From: Seiridium cupressi
Taxonomy: Eukaryota; Ascomycota; Sordariomycetes; Amphisphaeriales; Sporocadaceae
Direction of reading: 5' to 3'
NCBI GenBank assembly: GCA_036674765.1
Contig: JARVKI010000004.1
Location: 1 to 64,000, forward strand
Length of the DNA stretch: 64,000 nt
Part shown: in pieces, positions 34,170 to 44,191 of the stretch
Layout: every line of letters starts with the position of its first letter
Numbering within the stretch: position 1 is the stretch's first letter
The notes under the pieces: model-generated
What the model was told of the DNA's origin: nothing
The model's database searches: none
What the model saw: only the letters and a program-made list of their open reading frames with translations
Translations under genes and position numbers: made by a program

Positions 34170-34861
34170 AGTACCGTCGCTCTCACAATATGGATCGAAG
34201 ATTCAAGGCTTTGCTAGATGTGTCCGGGAGGCATCAAGAAAGACCTATCTAGTGCAACAATGAGTGAAAAGGTCATGATTGGTATGAAGAGAGAGGCTGA
34301 GCACGGGGATCTGTGTTATATCAGGCATTTGGCGATCAGCCTGTGCTGCGTGTACGCTTATGCCGACCAACTTGGATCTTTGGCTTTCATCGAGACACGT
34401 GCTGTCACTTTCTCGAAGAGCCTCTTCGTAGCTGGGCGCGTCGCTAAATGAAGCTGAATACAGCCTGCCTGGCGCTAGTGTCATCTTCGTATTATTTTAG
34501 CTTTTGGCCCCAAGCTTGAGATCATCATTGGCTGATGATCCAACGGTCGCTAAGTGATTATGCACATAGAGCCACCAATCTGCTGAAAAGGGCAAAAGAC
34601 TTCGTCCTAGCCTTCTTGTTCCCGGAGGAAGCACACTGATCGTTGCCAAGTTCAAATGCCGACAATCGTCAGCGTCGTATTAGAACCTTACATGGCATAT
34701 GCAGGGTTTGCTGTGTGATTATTGCACAACCGTGTCTCATGGAAAATAGCCGTCTTCATAAGCCATATCTGCGTCAATTTCAATTGATGTCCCTATCAAA
34801 GCCCGATTCCAGTTCCGCCCCTCCCCAAACGCCACAAATCTTATCCAAGCCATGCCAACTG
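34170..34861. other. Intergenic region, surface protein promoter and methyltransferase 3' flank
   Basis: About 690 nt holding the promoter of the minus-strand surface protein and the 3' flank of the minus-strand methyltransferase. No gene recognised. Confidence 0.5.
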
Positions 34862-35941
34862 TCAACGGATAAAAGGGATCATGGTAGGTACTCGCTTTTG
34901 GTACTCAGTGAAGTCGTCCCCAAAGAACCGCGACATGTGCGTCTCTTCAGCTCTAATCCGAGTGGAGAAAAAGCGCCAAAGCACGACAAGGTATGCAGCA
35001 AAACATATGGGGTTGCCGAGGACAATTTGGGTACCAACACCCCAGTAGAAAAAGCCGAAATAGGATGGGTGCCTCATCACTCCATAGATACCCGATGTTA
35101 CTAGCTCATGGCCTGTTCTCTTCCTATCCTGAACAATATGGTTGAAGTTGGTTCCGAGTTGCATCATGGCTGTCGCACGTACAAATTGGCCGACGACCAC
35201 CAGTAAGAACCCGATGAGGAGCAAGACATGGCCTGTATATAAAGGCGCCCAGGAGCGATTTGGCCATATCAGCTTTGTGAAGAAGCACTCCAACGTCGCG
35301 GAAGAATGCGCTATGAAATACATTGGCCAGTTGGCCGTCAAGAGAAATGACTCGATCTTAGCCTCCTGTGTATTATATTTCGCCGTGGTCCAGAACTCGA
35401 GGAAGTGGAAGGTCGAAAGAGCGGCGAAGAAAAAGGGCACTCGCCACAGCGGTGAGGATGAGAAGACAAGAATCGTGGTGACGGCCACCACAGACAAGGC
35501 AAGCGTGATGCCCAAGCAGAAGGACCGAAGCGCAATTCCCTCCAGCGACTTGGCTTTGCCTGAAAAGTACAACTTGTCGGGGGACGGGCGCGCGCTCATC
35601 GGACTAGCAATAGGGAGCAAGTCGTCAGCATCCTTTTCTGCAGGTTCATGACGGATCGTAGGTAACTGTAGTGAAATACGCCGGTCTTTCCTCTTGTTGT
35701 TGGCCCAGAGAGGCCGCTTGGCGTCTTCCTTCCTCTGGATGGGTGCGGCGCCACTGGTCCAAGCCTTGTCCTCCTCGACACTTTCACTCGGGCCAAAAGA
35801 TGACTTCCACGTCGGCGTCGAGGGTATTTCGTCGCTGACAAGGTAATGGAAGCCAGCGGGCGGCTCCTCCCTTGGAGGCGCATTTGTAGCGACCTTTGGT
35901 GGAGGCGAAGGCGGCGATGTAGATTCCGGCGATTCAGACAT
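34862..35941 (-). CDS. STE14: Protein-S-isoprenylcysteine O-methyltransferase (ICMT, Ste14 type)
   Basis: ER membrane enzyme that methylates the prenylated C-terminal Cys of CaaX proteins such as Ras and a-factor-type pheromones. Single exon, 359 aa from the ATG at 35941; an upstream in-frame ATG at 36067 would add 42 residues, but the sequence from 35941 has the more typical disordered Ser/Pro-rich N-terminus. That extension (about 1-130) is longer than in yeast Ste14 (239 aa total). Then come several membrane segments (about 148-165, 175-190, 225-270) and the conserved catalytic half: GHELVTSGIYGVMRHPSYFGFF, a hydrophobic hairpin, and the RAEETHMSRFFG..YQKRVPTMIPF end. All expected motifs are present. 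Divergent from the acetyltransferase gene, with 785 nt between starts. Confidence 0.95.
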   Translation of the reverse strand: MSESPESTSPPSPPPKVATNAPPREEPPAGFHYLVSDEIPSTPTWKSSFGPSESVEEDKAWTSGAAPIQRKEDAKRPLWANNKRKDRRISLQLPTIRHEPAEKDADDLLPIASPMSARPSPDKLYFSGKAKSLEGIALRSFCLGITLALSVVAVTTILVFSSSPLWRVPFFFAALSTFHFLEFWTTAKYNTQEAKIESFLLTANWPMYFIAHSSATLECFFTKLIWPNRSWAPLYTGHVLLLIGFLLVVVGQFVRATAMMQLGTNFNHIVQDRKRTGHELVTSGIYGVMRHPSYFGFFYWGVGTQIVLGNPICFAAYLVVLWRFFSTRIRAEETHMSRFFGDDFTEYQKRVPTMIPFIR

Positions 35942-36726
35942 GTCGAAGCGCAGGCAAAACTGTCCAAGGTAACTCCACGACGGGGCGACTATGGAGCAGG
36001 GTATCGATCGCAGAGGAGATAGCCAGCGACCATGGACAATATCTGCAGAAGAGAAAGGTAGACTCACCTATCCGGAAAACTGGCCATTGTGTACGACGGA
36101 GAGGTCTTGTCACCTCAAGACCATGCGCGCAACCCGGGACAAAGGGGGGGAGTTTGTGTGGTTTGTTGTCCTTTCTTCTGTTGCTGTCATAGCCCGGATG
36201 TTGTCTTTTGTTTGTGTTGCTGGAGATGCTGAAGCAGCATTGTTACTTCTCTGGGCGGAGAGTTCTGGCAGTAAGCCGACTCGCTGATAGAGGACGCTAG
36301 TCGCTTCCAAGTCGTTGATCAGACCCCTGAAGTCGCTGGAGCTTTTCCGAAAACGGTGGCACGTGTCTGAAAGGAACCTCACCCACGAGCATGACGTAAC
36401 TCGCAACGCCTGCGGATGAGTAGTTCGTCAGTAGGTAGACCAATGCACTATACGCGCGGCACTCGATAGATCTTCGATTGTCAGGAGGTCTGCAGCTTCA
36501 GGCTCAGTATACAAGATGGGAAAGTGGTAATAGTCTCAGATGCCTTTCAGCGCATCTTACATAATGCCCATACGCGAGGCAAGGCGCGGGGAATGGTGGG
36601 GTCAAATATATAGATATATATTACACCTTGATCCACTGATTCGTCGATGCCCTATCTTATAAACTATCATTCTTTTGACTTGTTATAGAACCTATTTGAC
36701 TCCGAAGCGTTTTCATTTCGGGAGCG
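35942..36726. promoter_or_regulatory. Divergent promoter region between methyltransferase and acetyltransferase
   Basis: 785 nt between two divergent start codons. An AT-only stretch at about 36605-36625 (TATATAGATATATAT) lies roughly 105 nt before the acetyltransferase ATG and is a reasonable TATA-like element for it. A minus-strand frame of 98 codons here has no family features. Confidence 0.5.
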
Positions 36727-37529
36727 ATGGATCCTCTCCGCAACATAGATCTTGACGAGAACAAGCGTCTAATGAGGCAGGGCCACCTATACTATGCTTT
36801 TACACCTGATCTTATTGCCGACCGTAAGCGATGCCGATTGGCCTGTGAGGCTTATAACAAGGCCGGCGATGTCTCGCGCCGCAAGTTGGTCGAGCTTTTC
36901 AAACTGTAAGCCAATCCATACCCCATCAATCCTCTGGTAGCTGATTTGGGGACGTGGTCAGAATTCAGGACGACAAAACCCCATTGCCTCCACCCGCGGC
37001 AACCCCGGACGAGGATGAGGATCTTTTTGGAGAACAAGTCTGGTGTGACGCGCCCATCAAGATGGATTACGGGCATAACGTTCAGTAGGTCGCCCCTGAT
37101 GAACTATCAGTGTGCTGCTCACATAGTAGGTTTGGGGATAATGTATACGTCAATAGCAACAGCACCTGGATTGATACGTGCCTGATAAGTGTTGGGTCCC
37201 GAACGCTCATCGGCCCAAACTGTTCCTTCTATTCCGGTACGCATCCAGTAGATCCAACGATACGGAACGGCACCAAAGGACCCGAGACTGGCAAGCCAAT
37301 CACGATCGGGGAAGACTGCTGGTTCGGTGGCAATTGCATCGTTCTTCCCGGTGTGACCATTGGTAAAGGGGTAGTGGTTGGTGCTGGAAGCGTTGTGACC
37401 AAGGATGTCCCGCCCTACAGCGTTGTGGCAGGTAATCCGGCGAGACTGCTGAGGAGCATCGTTCCATCCACCGTGCCTCACTCTCTGCCCGGCACTGCCG
37501 CAGCCAGCAAGGACATGGCCATCCAGTAG
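36727..37529 (+). CDS. Maltose/galactoside-type O-acetyltransferase (left-handed beta-helix)
   Basis: Acetyl-CoA-dependent O-acetyltransferase of the NodL/LacA/Maa group, probably acting on a sugar; the natural substrate in fungi is unknown. Exons 36727-36905, 36962-37084 and 37130-37529 give 233 aa. The N-terminal Mac domain is clear (MRQGHLYYAFTPDLIADR, then CRLACEAYN). The hexapeptide-repeat helix follows: DYGHNVQFGDNVYVNSN, SVGSRTLIGPNCSFYSGTH with the catalytic His, then ITIGEDCWFGGNCIVLPGVTIGKGVVVGAGSVVTKD, written here in pieces of the repeat, and AGNPARLLR. At the second intron two AG acceptors lie close together; the one at 37127-37129 restores HNVQFGDN and is preferred. Its stop is only 13 nt from the stop of the opposing gene. 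Confidence 0.92.
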
Positions 37530-37542
37530 ATAGACAAAGTGT

Positions 37543-38086
37543 TTATAGACCACCTTGGATTGTAAATGACGAGACAATGAGAACCAGCACGTTAATCCAA
37601 CCCCAGATGAAGGGTATCCAGGTGGACATGTGATATCTGCCATTAAAATACACGGCACCAACACTGTCGACAAGATCAGCGACCGACTCTTTTCCCGCTT
37701 CGTCGAGAGGAATTAGGTGCTAGGAACTCACAGGACGCCGACGATACTTCCTGCCACGACGGCTTCAACAGCAGCGGTGATGGCGTAGATAGCTGGCACA
37801 GTCCATAGATACTTCCAGGTCGATCGATGTTTTCCAACCTGGACCCCGAGTGCTATGGCGGCTGAGCCCATGTGGAAGATGGCGTATAAGATGAGGGTCC
37901 ATAAAAGAGTGAAGCGCCAAGAGTCCCAGAGGTAGTAGATGGCATGTTCACAGCTCTCGGTTGGCCAGTAGAGGGACGGAAACGACGGGCGGATCGGATT
38001 GCATCCTTCTGCGCTGGTCGACCTGGTGGTTCTTTAGTGTCCTGCGGGCGAACACGCCCCTGGATGACTTACACTTGTTGTCCCAT
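37543..38086 (-). CDS. TMEM170-like four-helix membrane protein
   Basis: Three minus-strand exons, 38086-38073 (14 nt only), 38022-37732 and 37663-37543, give 141 aa. The reading MGQQV|STSAEGC joins at a GTAAGT donor and keeps the frame, and the rest matches TMEM170: FPSLYWPTESCEHAIYYLWD, then membrane helices at about 40-62, 75-108 and 115-135, ending STWIPFIWGWINVLVLIV. TMEM170 proteins sit in the ER and nuclear envelope and in animals affect ER shape and nuclear pore number; the fungal role is not known. An alternative first exon begins at the ATG at 38269 with its own GTGAGC donor, so the N-terminus is uncertain. The tiny first exon makes it easy for gene finders to miss. Confidence 0.82.
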
Positions 38087-38406
38087 TGCGAACGCGCATA
38101 TCGCAGCCTCCTTGAGCGTGTTGTGTGGGTGTGGAGCGTCGAGTCGAGGTTGTAGGGCGGAAGTCGTAGGTTAGTTTAGTGCTAGGGGTTGATTCGGGAG
38201 CTCACCAGTTGATTGGTCTCCGTCACTGGGCTGCTGATTGACGTCGTGCCTCGGTAAATTGGGGGACATCAACGCCGACCGCGACCCAAGCTCCAGCTCC
38301 GACCATTGATGGAAGCTACCCTCTTTCGACCTCTTCTCGGTCGCAACCACTCACGACTTTCAAACACTACGACGTAACATCAGCACACAAATGCCGGCCT
38401 GCCAGA
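38087..38406. promoter_or_regulatory. Divergent promoter between TMEM170-like gene and PEX8
   Basis: 320 nt between the start codons. It is shared by both genes and may also carry a noncoding first exon of the TMEM170-like gene. Confidence 0.5.
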
Positions 38407-40536
38407 ATGTCAGTCGACAGACTCTTGACGGCGGCCCTGCGCGCATTCCAGGAACCGCCCAATGCTGCCGAGACGAACAAGATATTTGCTACGACGACAA
38501 CGCTGCTCTCAAACCTCAACAACCCGCTCAATATCTCCCTTCTAACATCACATGTCCTGACTGCACGCGCGATATGGGAATTCCCGAATGGTTTGCGGAC
38601 CTGTCTCCGCATAATCAGCATCTACAACACAGGGGCCAAGCATATGATACAGAATGAGCAAGACAACGCCAAGTTAGCATGGGGTCAGCAACCAGCGGGT
38701 AGTGGCATGCGGCCCGAAGCATGGGCGCGTGCCGTCGCAAAAGGGGCCGACGATCGCTCGAGTAGATGGAAGCATCTTCTGGTTCTCACCGGTATACTAA
38801 CCGGGATGGAAAGCGAGGAGAGAAGAACTTTGTCGTCGGGTCTAAGGTCGACCCTAGAACAAGCTGTGGTCGCAGCAGCAAATCTTGCACTGGAGGACCC
38901 GGTCCAGACACAGGAATATGGGCTAAACGCGGTTGTGTTGGCTCTAACTTACGCTTTCCCGGTGCTATCAGACTGGAATAAACGGTCATTGAACTGCAAT
39001 TTAGTGTTACCAGCTACTATACGTGTCATGACTGGTCTTGAGGGCTTTCAAGGGGGAGAATTTCTACGTACAATATCAGCTGGAGATGTCGCTGGCCACG
39101 AAGCTTTCTATCGAGCGTCCCCGGAGTCCTTTGCTCAAGTGCAACAAGTCGCGGCTAGGCCGTTGGTCCAGAACATGGGTCCTTTATCACGGGTTGCGGC
39201 TTTTGCCGTAGAGAATGTGACCGATTCGAGTGTGGTCCTCCAAGCTCAAGACAGCTTATTGGCCTTCTCGGCTGATCTGCTCGACAAATGGCGGCACTGC
39301 CCATTCTCAGCAATCGACGTGTCTGCAGAGCCCGCGGTCCTCGAGCCGGAAATACAACAAGGGCCGTGGAATCTGTTGTGGCAGCTTCTCAAGAAGCTCA
39401 TGTATGCTGTCGTTGGAACCCTACAGCCGATAGTTGGGCGTTGTCTCCTCGATCCACGTCTGAGAAATGACGCTATCGCACCTACTGTGGCATCGAGGAC
39501 GCTTCACACGCTTCGCAACATTTACTTCATCTCGTCCCGCGGAGGCGCAGACGCTTTCCAAGTATACACATTCACGTATCTAACCTCCATCGACATCATC
39601 TCTAGACATCCGGAAGCTTGTATCAGCTTCCTGCAAGAAACACTACCAAGCACAGCGCAGTCAGCCGCTCTACCGCCAACATCACTCGATCAGGCGCTCA
39701 CCTTATTCTATCTCAACTTGGCTGAGCATCTACCGCTCTCACTCCCAACAACAGCCGCGGACAGTCTTATTCTCTCGCCCGCGACAGCACATCTATCTGT
39801 TGCAAGCTCGACCGTAGCATCTTCTTTGCCCCGAAACTCCCTTACCATGCCCCTCTTTGAAGCGTCGCATTCCGCAATCCTTTCAGTCATGTCATGCCCA
39901 CAACATGCAGATCACACTGTTGCCATCATACCATTTTATGTTGACAGTCTACTCCAATCTTTTCCCGCTCGCATCTCTCCGCGACAGTTCCGACTCGCCT
40001 TCAAGACCATCATGCAGATTGTCTCGCCGCCTTTCCCTATATCCGCTACACATCCAGATCTTTCCGAGATACTCCTCGAGACTCTACACTTCCGCTCCGC
40101 GTCTGCGAATTCTCTTCCTCTGCCTCCTGAGCCTGCGCCGCCCTCTCCGTCGCCATTGGCGTCACAGCAGCCGCCAGCGAATCAGGTTCAGCAAACCCCC
40201 ATTTCGGAACAAACAACCTTGGTTCTAGCGCTCATCGACGCTCTCCCATTTTTGCCGCTCCCGATTGTCGATGAGTGGTTGTCGCGCACTGCCGAGGCCA
40301 TGAATGCGGTCCCCGATGCGGGAATGCGTGAGGTTGTGAGGAAGAGATTCTGGGATGTGCTGGTCAGCGGAGAAATGGACGTTGAAAGGGCGGCGATAGG
40401 TGTATTCTGGTGGGGGACGGGAGGTGGGCGAGACATGGTGTTATTGAATGCGCCCAGGTCTCACGACAGCCAGGAGCGTAGCGATGAGTATTTGATGAGC
40501 GGTGCTCTAGGGAGCAAGAACGAATCGAGATTATGA
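38407..40536 (+). CDS. PEX8: Peroxin 8 (intraperoxisomal import factor)
   Basis: Pex8 is a fungal peroxin on the lumenal face of the peroxisome membrane that links the docking complex to the RING complex during PTS1/PTS2 protein import. Single exon, 709 aa. The N-terminus (MSVDRLLTAALRAFQ..LLSNLNNPLN..LLTSHVLTA..IW) follows the conserved fungal Pex8 pattern, and the protein is otherwise helical repeats with a Pro-rich loop (about 575-600). The C-terminus is -SRL, which fits the PTS1 consensus [SAC]-[KRH]-L, as expected for Pex8. I do not see a clean PTS2 at the N-terminus: RLLTAALRA has the R-L start but Arg where His/Gln is needed. Some databases label homologues Pex17. No introns. Confidence 0.85.
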   Translation: MSVDRLLTAALRAFQEPPNAAETNKIFATTTTLLSNLNNPLNISLLTSHVLTARAIWEFPNGLRTCLRIISIYNTGAKHMIQNEQDNAKLAWGQQPAGSGMRPEAWARAVAKGADDRSSRWKHLLVLTGILTGMESEERRTLSSGLRSTLEQAVVAAANLALEDPVQTQEYGLNAVVLALTYAFPVLSDWNKRSLNCNLVLPATIRVMTGLEGFQGGEFLRTISAGDVAGHEAFYRASPESFAQVQQVAARPLVQNMGPLSRVAAFAVENVTDSSVVLQAQDSLLAFSADLLDKWRHCPFSAIDVSAEPAVLEPEIQQGPWNLLWQLLKKLMYAVVGTLQPIVGRCLLDPRLRNDAIAPTVASRTLHTLRNIYFISSRGGADAFQVYTFTYLTSIDIISRHPEACISFLQETLPSTAQSAALPPTSLDQALTLFYLNLAEHLPLSLPTTAADSLILSPATAHLSVASSTVASSLPRNSLTMPLFEASHSAILSVMSCPQHADHTVAIIPFYVDSLLQSFPARISPRQFRLAFKTIMQIVSPPFPISATHPDLSEILLETLHFRSASANSLPLPPEPAPPSPSPLASQQPPANQVQQTPISEQTTLVLALIDALPFLPLPIVDEWLSRTAEAMNAVPDAGMREVVRKRFWDVLVSGEMDVERAAIGVFWWGTGGGRDMVLLNAPRSHDSQERSDEYLMSGALGSKNESRL

Positions 40537-42181
40537 TAAACGAGCAATCATTATGGGTAAAATTACAGATTAGGAAGCCCCTAGTTATGGATCGCATAGG
40601 CGAAACGGCGTTGTTTACAGCAAGACTTTAAACTTTTTTTCTACCAGTCACACCATTTGGCGAATAGACTATCTTGCTAGAATTAGCAAAGCATTGATGA
40701 TCTGGGACACCTGGGAATAGCATCTGTACCATTCCACAAAACACAACTATACATCAGAGTTTCAAGAAAAATGTTGGCTTAGGTAAGAAGGATTTGGGGA
40801 TTGAGGCTGATCTTCAATATTTTGTACTTTGTCGGGAAATTGGCAATCATTGTACTCTACCTGTGCACTCTTCATCAGCACACATAGGCGCCGCATTCGA
40901 GTCTCTGGCTGGGCAGGTCAGGGAGTCAATAAGCAGGCCAGAAGCGTGGTTCAATTTGTAGATGTCCACGAAACGGGGTAATGCGTGCTAAGATAGTTGT
41001 AGTCGAATCATTCGCAACAGCCAAGCCTTCTCTTTGAGGTCGGTCATACAATTGCTACGATGGATCCTACCATGTTTGTTGGAGACTAAACCTGAGAGCA
41101 GAATGGCCTTGTCCGGGCAGATATGAGATCCATGGCTTCCATCGAATATATGTTGGGTGCCGAATCCTCATAATTATATCGTCATCAGTAGGACAACACT
41201 GCCGGTCGGGGAAGCACTCTTGGGAGGCAAACATGCTAGGGCCATGTTCCTTCTACCTGCTACTTCCTGTCGTGATATGGTGTGAAAGATCCTACTTCTA
41301 CCACTAGCCAGACTTTGGGGGCTGTGACGTTGAGATTACAAGCGCCCGAGGGACTGGTTATGTTATTGGCCGTGCCGCATACTCATGAAATACAGCCAAA
41401 ATACACAACCTATAGTGATGATGCGTCAGAGACTTAGAGTAGATGATAACGCCCGCCATTGACCAGACTGTTCTCCAAATAATATCATGCAATAGCTGAG
41501 CTTCTATGAAAGAAATTATAACGATTACGAAGAGTATTGGCTTTGATGGCGAGGTGTGTTTCGTTTCGGTCCAAGGGTATTGGGAAATTAGGGGTCAAGG
41601 ATCGCAAAGTACTGTCAGACGCGATCCTTCTTTGGATGTTAGGCGCATGCGCGCATGTTCACTCCTTTTGCTTTTTCTGGGTCACCAGTAGGAATATCTG
41701 CAATATGATTCGTTGGGTAAGCGATCTTGAAGTAGAAATGTCAACTGTGCCTCTTGCCCGCGTCAAAGGCTCTTCTACCCCAAGGAATACACGGCTGTCT
41801 ACAGTCCCTGAACCTTTGTACGCTAGAAGGGTCTCACTGCAGAAATCTGGAAATGAGGCTATCCGGACCAAGCGCCAAGCGCCAGGAGTATCAGCCCTCG
41901 GGGAGGGGGCAGCGTAGGCTCTCGGAAGCCAGATCCTTCCTTTGGGGCCAGGTTGCTAGGGCCCCCAGGCCTGATCTTGGGAATTTGGTCTCATCCTTCC
42001 TCCCACCACCCATGGCAGACCCTTTCTCCTACCATTGCAAAAATGCTTCTACGCAAAGCCGTATACAGAGCCCCAGTGATCGGCAAATTCATGTGTTGAC
42101 AAGTCCGCATAGTGTACTGCAACCCTAAAACTATCTGTCAATATCTGACGGGAGGGCCGACTGGCCAGACACCTGGCCGGT
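40537..42181. other. Intergenic region, PEX8 to aspartic-protease-like gene
   Basis: 1.6 kb. Several short frames on the plus strand near 41500-42130 overlap each other and show no family features. No RNA gene or repeat recognised. Confidence 0.5.
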
Positions 42182-44191
42182 ATGATTCACCTTCGAGAGC
42201 GAAAGTGCACGTTGGGGTGGCTGTTTGCAGCACTAACCATGAATGTCCAAGGCGCTGTGCGAGGACAATGGTCGAATCGCACACTTGGTCCGGACGGCCC
42301 ATGGAACGCATTGGAGGTCACCATGGGAGAGAATCAAGCAGTGACTATCTACGGGGGAAAGATGTGGGAGTCTTTTTTTCTGAGCAGCAGCTATTGCTCG
42401 TCGACAACGACCGGCAACGATCGATGTTACGCGGCGGAGAAAAGCGCCATATATTACGAGAAACAAGGAACTGGAAGCACCATGGGAATTTCGTTCGACC
42501 CACCGGAATTCTGGACTGACCATATGGAGGTCAAGGGCAGCGGCTCGTCGAGATGGGCGGATGACCTGTATTTGAGTACAGACACTTCCCAATGGGGACT
42601 CGGGGCCATCCCGAATATTTCCATGGCTTTGCTGGACGATGAGCAGCTAGTGTATCCCAATGGGAACTCTTATCCATTGTTCGCTGGCTGCCTCTCGTTT
42701 GGCTCGGCCTTAAACGCTATCAATCAGACGTTCATGGTTACTGCTGGAACATTGGCTGGTGCCAAGAATTCCAGTCTACTCTCTGGTTATTTGTCGAGCC
42801 AAGATAAGATCGATTCGAATTCTTTCGGAATGCATATAGGCACAGGGGCAACGCCAGCGATGGCTGGCTCACTTTGGTTTGGGGGTTACGACCAGAACCG
42901 AGTATTAAACGACGTCCTCGCTGTCCCAATCGAGCCAGAGTATTTCAGCTACTCTGTAGAGATATCGGATATCTCCATTACAACTCTCACTGGCGAATCT
43001 CCTTTCTCCTTCACCAAAAAGTCCGGCTTGCTGTCTCTAGGCAATACCACGATAGGGAATTCACTCGCAGTGGCAGTAGAGCCATGTATACCCTATATGA
43101 ACCTTCCAAAAAGTACATGTGACGCCATTGCCACCAATCTCCCGGTTACATATAATGAGGGACTCGGCTTGTACTTCTGGAACACCGGTTCAGAAGACTA
43201 CAAGCGAATTGTCTCGTCGGCTGCAGCTCTGACGTTCTCATTCTCAGACCCGGACAATAACTCACGAATTGTCAATATTTCACTGCCATTCCGACATCTC
43301 AACCTTACGCTCGAGGAACCGCTCGTATCTACGCCTACGCCCTATTTTCCCTGCAATGCGGCGTCGCCAGGGTATTCGCTTGGCCGCGCATTCCTGCAGG
43401 ACTCATTTTTCGGCGCAAACTTCGAGGATGCCGTCATGTATCTAGCGCAAGCCCCCGGGCCGAATGTCAGGACGGAGAACATTGTGAACATCAACGGGAA
43501 CGGCACAATAGCGGCGAGCCACAATGATTTAGTCAAAAGCTGGGACGACTTCTGGTCACTCGACGGTGAGACCACTGCCAACTGGACCACAACTTCGACA
43601 GATGGGTCCACGGGCGGATCCACGAACGGCACCACCAGTAGTTCTGAAGTGCCTGTCACAGAGTCTTCGAAGACACCTCTTATCGCGGGCTTAGCAGCAG
43701 GCTTAGGCGGCGCCATCGTGCTCATGGCAGTCGCTTTTCTATTCTTTTGGAGACGAAGGAGGCAGGATCAGGACCATACCGCAGGTACATCTCAGCAGAA
43801 CAATCCGATACTGCCCAGCTATTACGAGCCGGAATACCCAGAGTCGTCTCCTTCCGAGTTGGCGATGCAGCAGGCGCCAGAGCTGAGTGGATTTCCTAGG
43901 GCGGAACTGTCAGCCGGTACGCCTCAGTTCGAGCACCAATATCAACTACCTGGTCAATATGAGACTTCGCACGAGATGCCGGCGGAAGGTACCAGTCCGC
44001 CGGGGAGGCAGGGGCAGTACGGGTTTTACGGTGGTGGCCCACAAACAGATTATCACAGTGCCGAACCGACGCACAACGGCATTGGAAGCACATATGTGTC
44101 CAGTGTGGCAAACCATAATGCTGGGCTAGCTGCTCAAGGCCCTGGTCATTATGGTTATAGCGGTGGTGGTGGTGGTCATGACCATAGCTAG
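42182..44191 (+). CDS. Membrane-anchored aspartic-protease-like protein lacking catalytic Asp
   Basis: Single exon, 669 aa. A short signal peptide (about 10-25, LGWLFAALTMNVQGA) leads into a pepsin-like fold (about 35-430), shown by LYLSTDTSQWGLG, GSLWFGGYDQNRV, the YSVEISDISI strand, and an NLPVTYNEGLGLYFW block after the second active-site position. Neither DTG/DSG motif is present: the first region reads IYGGKMWESFFLSSSYC and the second reads AVEPCIPYMNLP. It is therefore probably catalytically dead, as in a known group of fungal A1-fold membrane proteins. Many N-x-S/T sites, a Ser/Thr-rich stalk (about 475-500), one membrane helix (about 505-528) followed by RRRR, and a cytoplasmic tail rich in Pro, Gly, Tyr and His complete it. 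A receptor or wall-sensing role is a guess. Confidence 0.85.
   Translation: MIHLRERKCTLGWLFAALTMNVQGAVRGQWSNRTLGPDGPWNALEVTMGENQAVTIYGGKMWESFFLSSSYCSSTTTGNDRCYAAEKSAIYYEKQGTGSTMGISFDPPEFWTDHMEVKGSGSSRWADDLYLSTDTSQWGLGAIPNISMALLDDEQLVYPNGNSYPLFAGCLSFGSALNAINQTFMVTAGTLAGAKNSSLLSGYLSSQDKIDSNSFGMHIGTGATPAMAGSLWFGGYDQNRVLNDVLAVPIEPEYFSYSVEISDISITTLTGESPFSFTKKSGLLSLGNTTIGNSLAVAVEPCIPYMNLPKSTCDAIATNLPVTYNEGLGLYFWNTGSEDYKRIVSSAAALTFSFSDPDNNSRIVNISLPFRHLNLTLEEPLVSTPTPYFPCNAASPGYSLGRAFLQDSFFGANFEDAVMYLAQAPGPNVRTENIVNINGNGTIAASHNDLVKSWDDFWSLDGETTANWTTTSTDGSTGGSTNGTTSSSEVPVTESSKTPLIAGLAAGLGGAIVLMAVAFLFFWRRRRQDQDHTAGTSQQNNPILPSYYEPEYPESSPSELAMQQAPELSGFPRAELSAGTPQFEHQYQLPGQYETSHEMPAEGTSPPGRQGQYGFYGGGPQTDYHSAEPTHNGIGSTYVSSVANHNAGLAAQGPGHYGYSGGGGGHDHS

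Noticed and set aside
36110..36406. 98-codon minus-strand frame between the methyltransferase and acetyltransferase
   Set aside because: No conserved block, and it lies in a divergent promoter.
29756..40536. Secondary-metabolite or mating-type cluster
   Set aside because: No synthase, transporter set, HMG or alpha-box gene is present; the genes are mostly unrelated housekeeping functions.
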